Shown here piece after piece: positions 1-8,704 of a DNA stretch of 22,021 bases. How positions within the stretch are numbered: the stretch's first letter is position 1; every line of letters starts with the position of its first letter. The stretch is taken from contig JAHBMJ010005902.1 in the NCBI GenBank assembly GCA_018398765.1, forward strand, positions 40,001 through 62,021, read 5' to 3'. Origin of the DNA: Chromera velia. Its lineage: Eukaryota; Sar; Chromeraceae. A program made the position numbers and the translations under genes. The notes beneath the pieces are model-generated. The model ran no database searches. It saw only the letters and a list, made by a program, of their open reading frames with translations, and was not told where the DNA came from.

Positions 1-318
1 GTTCAGAAAAACAAAAAAAAGGGCTTTCAAATAAAAAATTTTTTTTTTTTTTGTTTATTAACATTTATCACAACATCTTCTTTAGTTCTTTCTCTTTCAG
101 TGGCCTGCTGAGGCTTTAGCAGGGTTTGACTTAGTGTTGAACCTTTGAATGAGATTACTATATAAAAAAATATACATATTTGTTTTTTAAAAAAAATGGG
201 AACATACTATAATGTTTTCAGAATTTCTCGGATATAATCGTTCCATGGGTTGCCTCACATGAGTCTCCATCTAGTAACTTTTTTTTTTAATTCTCATGCG
301 GCTATTCCATACAAAGAC

Positions 319-697
319 CTAGGAATTTAAACAAGAATTTAGAGGAATTTATACAGGAATGTAAAGGAATATAGAGTTCTAAATTTTTTAATTTTAGAGG
401 TCAATTTCTTATGAACCATAATGAATTATAATTTGATATTAATGATGTTTATTCAGTGTAATATTCACTTTTCATACATCTATAAGCACCATTATAATAT
501 TAAAGTTCTAATTCAGTATAATATAATTCATGAGAAATCGACCTCCAAAAATTGTAAAATTCGGGTTTAAATTCCTCTAAATTCATTTTTTAAAAATTTT
601 TTTTGATAGATTCCTGTTTAAATTCCTCTAAATTCCTGTCTGAATTCCTCTAAATTCTTATTTAAATTGCTTTAAATTCCTATCTAAATTCCTACGG
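319..697. repeat. AT-rich imperfect inverted repeat (foldback/MITE-like)
   Basis: The left arm (about 319-410) carries AGGAATTTA-type units and GAGGTCAATTTCTTATGA. The right arm (about 520-697) carries their reverse complements: TCATGAGAAATCGACCTC and repeated TAAATTCCTCTAAATTC. The arms pair imperfectly around an AT-rich centre near 430-515. No transposase is present. A non-autonomous foldback element is the most natural reading, but its ends and target-site duplication are not resolved by eye. Confidence 0.55.
610..697. repeat. 22-bp degenerate tandem repeat, about four copies
   Basis: Units of the form ATTCCTGTTTAAATTCCTCTAA recur head to tail four times with a few substitutions. An 11-bp half-period (ATTCCT followed by five AT-rich bases) is visible. 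The array forms the outer part of the right arm of the inverted repeat at 319-697. Confidence 0.6.
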
Positions 698-1584
698 CTT
701 TGCAGGGTCGAGCTGACTTGTTCTGTGTAACTTTGATGTTATGATCTCTTTACAGTGAAATTAAGGGACGGATTGGTACCTTTCTGTTTTTGTTATTTTT
801 TGTCTCTAGTTTTGAATGTACAGTTGTGAGTTATAATTATTTAATTTAAGGTAAATTATGATTTTATGAATGATTCCTTTCTTTTTTCTAGTCTTTTTTA
901 TTATTTTTTTAAATTTTATATTGCAAGGGTGCATTCACTCTTTAAATTTAGGGATTTTTGTAGAAGGTTGATAAAAATTAGACCGGCGTTGCCCTTGCAT
1001 TCAATCTTTTTTTTTTCATAAACTCGATCTTCCTGCTTTTTTGTGGAAGAAGAATAATTTTCCATCAATCCCCAAAAAGTTTTTGACCTGAACTTGAAGT
1101 CCCACTGACGGTATTATAAAGTGTCCTTTCGTCCTGTGTCATTGGATCGATTTTTGGAGCAGTCCCTTCTGTCAGGCTTCTGAGCAGCCCATAGACCAAA
1201 GCATGCAAAGCGCAAATAGATTGTTGTTTGTTAGCGGCCTGGGAAACTAGGTGGACCACGGGGTATGGTCTGAGCCTCAGCGATGAGGTACACCCCCCTG
1301 CTATTTGCGGGGGCGACCTCTATAAGACAAAACGGCGACAGTACTCTAGGGCACCACTAATCACTATCACTATCACTATAGCTCTGAAGATTGGAGAGTG
1401 TTCACCGCTTAATTCGCAGTTAGCTAGTTGTTTTATGGAGAAATTCTTCAAAAAAATGATTTAAAGATCCGTCTGCTCATTTATACTAGCGCTAATTAAT
1501 CAGTATGATAAATATATATATTGCCAATTATTTTGTATGGTATATGCATCTAGATATACATGATGATGATAGTTAATATGATAG

Positions 1585-1773
1585 TGATGATGATGATAAG
1601 ATATGATAGATATGATCATCATCATCATCATACGCCATCGCCATCGGCCTGTAAATAGGCGTCTAGCGTTCGGCGGCAATGCACAATCGAGGCAGTTCGG
1701 TTCTTTACACCAGCAGTTCACTTTAATTTATACTTAATTCAAACTGATGATGATGAGATATGATAGATATGAT
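1585..1773. repeat. Pair of GATGAT-containing direct repeats
   Basis: A run of TGATGATGATGA followed by AGATATGATAGATATGAT occurs at about 1585-1616 and again, with a 2-3 base length difference, at about 1745-1773. The two copies flank a more GC-rich segment at 1620-1740 that includes the dispersed motif at 1646-1674. This could be a microsatellite-derived duplication or the flanks of a small insertion. Confidence 0.5.
1646..1674 (+). repeat. Dispersed motif copy 1 (AGGCRTCTAGCGTTCGGC)
   Basis: GGCC, a short AT-rich gap, then ATAGGCGTCTAGCGTTCGGC. The same layout in the same orientation recurs at 20661-20688 with one substitution in the 20-base core. Function is unknown. It may be the edge of a repeat family present at both ends of the window. 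Confidence 0.5.
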
Positions 1774-2275
1774 GTGGTTGACTAAACCCGGCAGCCATCG
1801 TATCCGAATGACAAAGGGCGGTCCATGTATGCACAGTTCTCGATTGTTTACACTGTAAATTACACAGTCTAGTAGGCCTGGAGGAGTGATGAACATCTCC
1901 TGCGTAGAACCGCTTATATAGCTCAACATATTCTTCAGGAGCAAAAAAAACAAAAGAAGATTAACGTAAGGAATCTTTTATTAAAAAAGTATTGATAGAA
2001 CTTCTAAAAGTTTAAGTCTGAAACCACTACTCATCTTGAGTGAGTGAATTACTCATCTTCTAGTGCTCAGTCTGATGCATGCCAGTGCCTTCAGTAATGA
2101 AAAAGTGTGACGTCTTAAGAGGCGTACGGTCATAAAATATATTTGTGAATTACAGGTAGCAGTCACGGTGTATCAAAGTGGTCAAGAAAAAAGTTTTTTC
2201 TTGTCATTCCTTCCTGCGCGATACGGTTCCCTTCTTGCTACCATCTTTCACAGCCTCGTGAGAAGAAGAAATGCC

Positions 2276-5200
2276 TTACGCAAGGGGGAAACAGAAGAGC
2301 GAAAGAAAGTCCAGGGGAGAACTGTAGGCTCTCCGTCGAAGTCGGAAAGTCGAGAAAATTTCCTCTGGTTTCCCCAAACCCCCCCAATCAGTTGCCGTTC
2401 CCGGAAGAGGGGACGTCGCTTTTGCTGAGTCCTCTCCTTTCTTCGCGCTGCTCTCTGACAACGGAGGCAGAATGTCAAAACTCTCATCCACCCCCTTGCT
2501 TCCCCCAACCGCCGATCCCATCTTACCGATTTCTCCTGTGTCTTCTCCCCGTAGTGTGTCGGGGAATTGTGAGGGCAGGGAAGGAATGACGATAGGCCCG
2601 CCGAGGAAAGCGCACGGCGGGAGGGGCACGAGAAAAAGGACGTCCAGGGTCACCCACAGCGCGTGGCCTCCTACTAGAGAGACTCTGGGGACCTCTCCTG
2701 TGTCTCCACTAGAGAGGCCCATTTTGTTCACTGTGCTTCGGAGACGTTTTTTGGCTCCCTGCAGGAGGTCGGTCGGTCAGGGGACAGCAAGGAAATGAAA
2801 TGAAATGAAAAAATAAGCGGCTCGAATGAAGAGGGAAGTCGAATCAGACAGAAGAAGAAAAAAACAAAACTGGAATATGAAAGCGGCCCAACAATATTGA
2901 TCGAGAGATTGCTCTCCAGCCGTTTCATGACCTGACAAAAACACATACACCCGAAAGAGAGAAAATCCTCAAAGAGCACCAAGATGAACGTTCACAAATG
3001 AAATAACAGACAGCAAACAGACCTCAAATGCTGCCTGCAGCAATGCCCCTCCCTTCGGTCCCTTCTTTGCCGCGCTCTCATGGGGTTTTCTCATTCCGAC
3101 CACAGCATGGAGAAATGGAAGCTCGGGCAGAGTGCAGGGGGTGAGCAGGTTCTCCTCAAGAAGGTCCGTCGATTTGGCGGCTCGAATTTCTCTCATCACA
3201 GGGAGCTCCAGGGGAAATCGGCCGGGGCCCTCCTCGTCCGGAGGGGCCGCCAAGAGCCCCGGAGCGGGCCCAGTTCCCAGAGGTCCGGAAAGAGACGAGA
3301 GAGGCGGTAGGGGCAGAGGAAGACTTTGCACACACGAGTCCAGAGGGAATGTGGCGTCTGCCCCCACGGTGGCCGGAATGTGTGCAAAGGAGATGAGGGG
3401 CCGCATGAACGTCGCCACTGCCTTTCTGTGGAGAGCGCCCAGGACTTCCGATATGGCCGCCCTGCAGGCACATACACATAAGAGTTTTTTTCTTTCTTAT
3501 TATTATCATTTCTGCAGGAGAGCGCTGAGGACTTCGGATATCGCCGCCCTGCACATACACATAAGAAATTAAAAGGATGCATGCATGCACATTTGTTCTA
3601 GGCAGCAGTGATATCCTTGTATGTGAGGCGAAGGAAAAGAGAAAAATGGCAAAGGAAATACACAGATACCTTCAGCGGCAAGCCTCAAAAGATGCCCACC
3701 AATCCTCTTACTCGGCTGACTGACCAATCCTCTGCCTCCAGCCCTTCTGCCGTTTTGGACAGTGCCCGTCTGGCCACCACGTCCCTCTCAGAAGGCCCTG
3801 CCAACGTCGGCAGCTCCGCCTTCCCTCCGGAATTCCTCGTCAGACCCACCAATCCGTCCATATCTCGACCCGTGGTCTCTTTCTCTTTCTCTTTTCGCTT
3901 TCCGGGATCCATGGTCTCCTGCAGCGCTTTGGACCTCACCACCGCCCTATCGACCTTCTTGCAGACTTCCGAGAAGACAACAGAGGAAACGGGAGCGCCA
4001 TCAGCAACGCAGAGCACCGGAATGTACCTGCAGGGAAGGAAAAAAAATGAACATAGGAATTCCTTCGTTCCTTCCTTCCTTCCTTCCTTCCTTTTTTCCA
4101 AGTCGGACTACAATCAAGGAAGAGATCTCGACGACTTGCTTGTTCCGAAAAGTGAAACCTGAACTTGTCTCTTCTACCTGTCAAATGATTTAAACTTCTT
4201 CCGACTGACTTATCCACGACTCCGCGGAAAGTCTCTTTGTGGGCCCCGTAGCGCTCTGAGAGTTTGGCCTCGCCGTCCTCGTCCCTGTGTACCAACCGAG
4301 CACGAACCTCTGGCTGCATGCAGGGGGGGGGGGGTTGTAAAGACGTGATTGCTGAATGCCCTTTCTTTGTTTTTCTCACAACGTTGGGACGATCTTATCA
4401 GGCTACCGCAGGGGGGTTTTGTGTTGAAAGGAAGAACTGACGACACAACCAAGGGCCAAAGAGCACGATGGAACGAAGGGTGGACAGAAAAAAGACAGGC
4501 AGACGTGAAATCACGATAGAGAGTCAAAAGAAGCACTTATGCTGCTGATCCAAAACATTTATCCACAAATACGAAGACCAAAAGAGGAACACAGGAGGGC
4601 ATAAAGGTACGAACGGACCTTGGGAGGTGGAGGCTTCAGTTTCAAACTGTACTCCATTCTAGTGACGTCGTCGAACCTGAAAGAACCGACCGACCGAGTT
4701 AGATAGGGCTTTTGACATTCAGTCATCTATCATCAATAAGAGCAGCCAGCATACCGTCTTTTGAACAACTCACAAGGAAGGAACATGTGCTGTCTGTTCG
4801 TTAGTCTCAATCAATCCTCCTGTCCCCTTTGGAGGTTTTTCCTCTGACCCTTTCTTTGTTTGATTTTATTTTTAGCTTCGAGGCTCTACTCTCATCATGC
4901 ACGCACCACAGTGACTGATCAACTTAAATACATCATCGCTTCATCTGACTGTATGTATGTCTGAAAGATCCTACCCGTTGTCTGACAGGTCACTCTGAAG
5001 CTGTCTGACCTTCTGAGCAGAATTCTCTCTTTCACGTTTTCCTCCTCCACGTCCAGAAAGGGGAACACAGAGGGATCCCCTGCAGGGTCGCCGTTCTTCT
5101 GAAGGAGGGACGCCTGCCTCCCCGTGAGGGGAAGACCGTCCAGGACCCACCCGTTCTTCTCGCAGTCGGGTTGCTCGAGCCTCTCCTGCACACACCCATC

Positions 5201-8200
5201 AAGCAGGCAGAACATCAAGCAATCAATGTAGCAGAAGTGTGCGTCTCTGTTGTAACACATCTAGATAGTCAGGTGTCGCAATCGAGATTCGAGAGCTGTT
5301 CTTGAAAAGTACAACGTCTGCTCGTCGATAAGTAAAAGAAAGACAAACGAAGTCACCCACCCACCCACCCACTCACTCACCCACCCACCCACCCACTCAC
5401 TCACTCACTCACTCACTCACTCACCCACTGACTCAGTCACTCACCCTGATGGCTGCGACGATCCTCTCATCCGCCAGCGGCTCTCCCTTCTGCTTGGCTG
5501 CCTTCGCCGCCCTCCCTGGATCTGTGCCCCTTCCCTCTGCGTCTGCCACAGCCTCGTCGGGATGCACTTGGACGCGACCGAAGACTTCGGAGAGGCGGGC
5601 GCTCTGTTCGCTCTTCCCGCTTCTCCCTGCAGGGAGAAAGAAAGAAACAAAGGAGAAGATATCTGCATGATCATTCAATCAACTCGCTTCTGTGGCTCGA
5701 AAAGGTCTCTTGCTCCATGCAACAACCTCTTGATCCCTTCTTGCGGCTGCAAGCAATGCCTTCCTTTCCACGGGAGTCTCTCTGCATTCCTTCCTTTCCA
5801 TACACGCAGAATCTACCCATTGCCTCCACACGATTGTCCTGTGCCGCTGCTTTTCCGTACTTCCTGCAGCAGTACAAGGAGAGCCGAAAGAGGGGAAAGA
5901 GTAAACGAGCAGGTTCTTCTAAGGCTGCCCTGCAATTCCGTGTGATGCCTCTTCAAAACGTTTCTCAAACATATGTTAAATCCTTGCAAAGTCACATCCA
6001 TGCCCGCCCCTCCCTGCAGGCTGACCGCCCAGTGTGACGGTGAAGGGTTTCCCCAGGGAGTCTGGGCTCCCTCCCTTGGCCCCTCGTGTCCCCTTCATTC
6101 TCAGCGCCGCACTCAGGGTCTGCAGGAACACGGCCTTCGTCCCCTTGGGGCCGTCAATGGCACACAGACGCTTCCTGTAGGCTGCCAGTAGCTCCTCCGT
6201 TCTCTCTGCGTACTGTCTGAGAGTCTCCAACACTTCCTCCTCTGAATCCTCTGCACGGACAAGCAGACGGTCCTTCAGTTCCTCCTCCTCTGGCAGTGGT
6301 ATGCCGGCAGGGGGGTCGTAGATCTGGTTCGTGTCCGGATCCCATCTGCAGGCATACAGGGAGGGAAGCATGAAGAGCCGGTGAATATGGTTGACGTTGT
6401 GCTCAAGCTCAAGTTCCTTCAATGAGGGCATCAGCCAGTCCAAACTCAAAAGTGGTTAGACCACAGACCCTCATTGCATGATTCATGAGGCCAACGCTGA
6501 CAGAGAGACACCAACTGAGAGAGTGAACCAGCCGCGTGGCTTTTCTTTGGTGTCCGTACGTCTGGATCTCTGACTGATGATGATGATTCCACATATGTTT
6601 CTTCTCTTCTCTTCGTACGCACTAACCTTCGTTGTCCCATTCGCGCAATGATCTTCTCGGCAGGAAAATTGAAAAAAAGCGTCAAATCTTCCTTCGCGAG
6701 ATCTCCTAAACCCGTCAGGAGCTCTGACTGCACCTGCAAGGTGGGAGGATGGAGTGATTCAGTGTTTTGCGTAGTTTGACTCTCTGACATGAGCACACAA
6801 TTAAGGAGATATGCAAATTGAAAGCACAAGGACCGACTCCTGTCTCCTTCCCTTTCTCGTGTGACTGTTGCAAGGCTCATTCTTTCCTCTCTGCCTCTCT
6901 TGTAGTAGTCTAAACGTCCTCCGATGCGTCACCACTCATGCAGACGCTCTTTCCCCTCCATGCACATGCACTTTGCCTGCCTGCCTGCTCGATTTGATTG
7001 TCTGACCGACACACCGTTGAGTCCGGAATATTGTCGAGAATCCAACCCTTGTGCCTGCAGTCGGGCTGAGAGAGGCGGACAGCAAGGAGCTGCACTAGAA
7101 GGTCGTCTGGGATTTTTGCGTTTTCGTTCCCTGCCGCCTTCTCCTTCTTGACAGCTTCCTCTATGGCCTTTGCCTCCTTCACCCTCGCCCTGTTCCCCCA
7201 TTTCAACAGAGAGGACACAGAAATGTGGGGTGCTTCCAGGCGTTTCCGCATCATCTGGAGCACTGGCAGGCTGCTTAGGTCGCTCATTTTGTTGACCTCC
7301 TCCTCCTCTTCTTCCACTGCAACCTGGGCCGCCGTAGGGTTTGCGCCGTCTCCTGCTGGCTCGTTGCCCTCGTCCTCCTCTCCATCTCCCTCCGCACCCT
7401 CTGCTGCTGCACTACTGGGGGAAGCCGTTTTTTTCTCCTCTGCCTCTGGGGGGACGTGCTCTCCCTTTCCCTTTCCCTTTCCGTCCATCTCCTCCTCCTT
7501 TTTTCCTCCTCGACTGCGCTGAGGGTCTGCTGGGCCCTTCTTGAGGTGATCTCTCTGAGGACGGACTTGAGGTCGCCCCCCCTTTTTTTGTACTCGACCA
7601 CATCGGTGAGTGCCTTGGAGACGCCCTTGGAGAGTTCAGACTCACAGACGTTGGCAGGAAGAGTGATGCACAGAACGCCAGACTCAAAGCTGCAGGGAGA
7701 AAGGGAGGCATCAAAGGGAAAAGAGTAGGGCAACGTGACAAAGGATTCAGCTGACAAAAATGAACACATTCGGTAAAAAGACACAAAGAAAAAAGAAACG
7801 ACAGGTCACCTACCGGCAGGCAGGGCGACTGCATGGAGGTCAATGACATGCAGAGGCTCAACAGGATTATTCCGTCAGTACACACAACAATGACACACAT
7901 GTAAGTCCAGATACTGGATTGTTGTATGTCCAGTCGATACTTCCTGGATCAAAAATGACGGATGCGCATGCAATTAACAGTGTACGGGAGAATTGCGTCA
8001 GAAGAAACAAAGCCTCGATCGCAGTTGGAAACAAAGTAAGGGAAAGTCAGTGAGTTGTCGATCTTGTGCGTGCACAAATGTAAATGAAGTAAGCATCAGT
8101 AAGCACCTCAGAGACAGACTGACGCACGCGCAGAATTTGCTGAGCATGCCCTCCGCAGGTTCCTTCCACGCCGTCAGTCTCCTGGTGACTCTTTCTTCCG

Positions 8201-8399
8201 AGTCGTCCTCTCTGTGCACAAGGCGGGCCCAAACTCTGTCGTCTGCCGGGGGATTCGTCTTCAGATGGAATGTCTCTCCAGTATCTGGGTCAGTTCTTCT
8301 GAGCACGACCCGCTCTTCTATCAAGGGCCGGGGAGGGGCATGGAGGAAAAACAGGAGGTCCGCACGAATATCCGCGCGTTCAAGTGCCAGGGCCTGGGC
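2276..8399 (-). CDS. Multi-domain adenylate kinase-like protein (AK9-like), 11 exons, 5' end not found
   Basis: Exons read on the minus strand: 8399-8128, 7689-7015, 6733-6627, 6345-6026, 5626-5445, 5185-5010, 4676-4619, 4313-4210, 4027-3725, 3461-3023, 2758-2276. They give about 1,040 residues. Junction phases all agree except for one base inside exon 7689-7015. Region 1 is only a LID domain (RRTDPDTGETFHL, then RLVHREDDSEERV). Region 2 has an NMP-binding part (KGWILDN), a core strand and a LID (RRWDPDTNQIY) but no P-loop. Region 3 is nearly complete: P-loop LGGRSGKS, GWVLDGLP, a degenerate LID (RRFDDVTRMEY) and RLVHRDEDGE. A Lys/Glu/Ala-rich linker joins regions 1 and 2. The last two exons (about 300 residues) match nothing I recognise. 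Adenylate kinases move phosphate between ATP and AMP; tandem, partly degenerate copies are known in cilium/flagellum proteins such as AK8/AK9 and CPC1. Role and flagellar location are inference. Confidence 0.82.
3431..3565. repeat. Tandem duplication of an exon edge and its splice acceptor
   Basis: Two copies about 87 bp apart (3431-3482 and 3518-3565) share GAGAGCGC, AGGACTTC, GATAT, CCGCCCTGCA and CATACACATAAG. On the minus strand the downstream copy is the start of the adenylate-kinase exon 3461-3023. The upstream copy repeats the acceptor and the first codons (AISEVL) in the same frame, then reaches TGA within two codons of the repeated segment. Confidence 0.75.
4068..4093. repeat. (TTCC)n microsatellite
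   Basis: About six TTCC units in the intron between adenylate-kinase exons 4313-4210 and 4027-3725. It is pyrimidine-rich on the plus strand, so it is a purine run in the transcript. Confidence 0.8.
5350..5445. repeat. (CACT/CACC)n microsatellite abutting a splice donor
   Basis: Imperfect 4-bp units fill the start of the intron after exon 5626-5445. On the transcribed strand this reads GTGAGTGA repeated many times, immediately after the donor GTGAGT at 5444. The exon edge is therefore followed by a ladder of further GTGAGT sites. Confidence 0.85.
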
Positions 8400-8704
8400 C
8401 TGCACAGACAGACAGAGCAATCCACAGGTTCTAAAAGAGCAGCAGGTCAGTCAATCAGGCATTAACAACAGGACGGAGCCTGCGTTTTTATACAAAATAA
8501 ACGCGATTCTGTAGGAAAATAAACGTAGTCAATCAGGCATTAACAACAGGACGGAGCCTCGCAGCAGTCTGGACGCAGACATCAAAGACATGCTTGGAAA
8601 AAAAGTAAACTTTCTTTCCAGCCACTTCAGCGCATTCCTCTCTGAGCATTTTAGAAACGAAGAATACGTTCGTCTCATGCAGAGGTGACATTATTAATAT
8701 TTCT
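8400..8704. other. Spacer between the kinase and adenylate-kinase genes
   Basis: About 300 bases that should hold the 5' part of the adenylate-kinase gene, or an intron if the two genes are one. It contains a 33-bp direct repeat (8449-8481 and 8527-8559). A 52-codon minus-strand open frame lies at 8533-8691 (begins MSPLHETN) with no recognisable match. No GWxLDG-type NMP-domain sequence expected upstream of the first LID is visible. Confidence 0.5.
8449..8559. repeat. 33-bp perfect direct repeat, 78 bp apart
   Basis: AGTCAATCAGGCATTAAC and the following 15 bases are identical at 8449-8481 and 8527-8559. The intervening DNA ends in AAATAAACG, also present twice. This looks like a recent local duplication. 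Confidence 0.85.

Larger units (their letters stand above)
1..2275. other. AT-rich intergenic region without a supportable gene
   Basis: This stretch is much richer in A and T than the coding region that follows. It has long T and A runs, an inverted-repeat segment near 319-697 and GATGAT-type repeats near 1555-1775. Open frames here are short, low in complexity (for example runs of His and Met codons from the GAT repeat) and match no family I know. I see no tRNA-like or rRNA-like sequence. It is best described as repeat-derived spacer downstream of the minus-strand adenylate-kinase gene. Confidence 0.6.

Noticed and set aside
1500-1953. Minus-strand frames with His/Met/Ile runs
   Set aside because: These are translations of GATGAT-type repeats with no domain or splice support.
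3608-4193. Plus-strand frames opposite AK exons (Ser/Pro-rich)
   Set aside because: The minus strand carries the AK end motif PVLCVADG and phase-matched splice sites; the plus frames are antisense shadows.
8533-8691. 52-codon minus-strand frame starting MSPLHETN
   Set aside because: It is short, has no match I recognise, no clear splice context, and ends inside the 33-bp repeat. Not supported as a gene.
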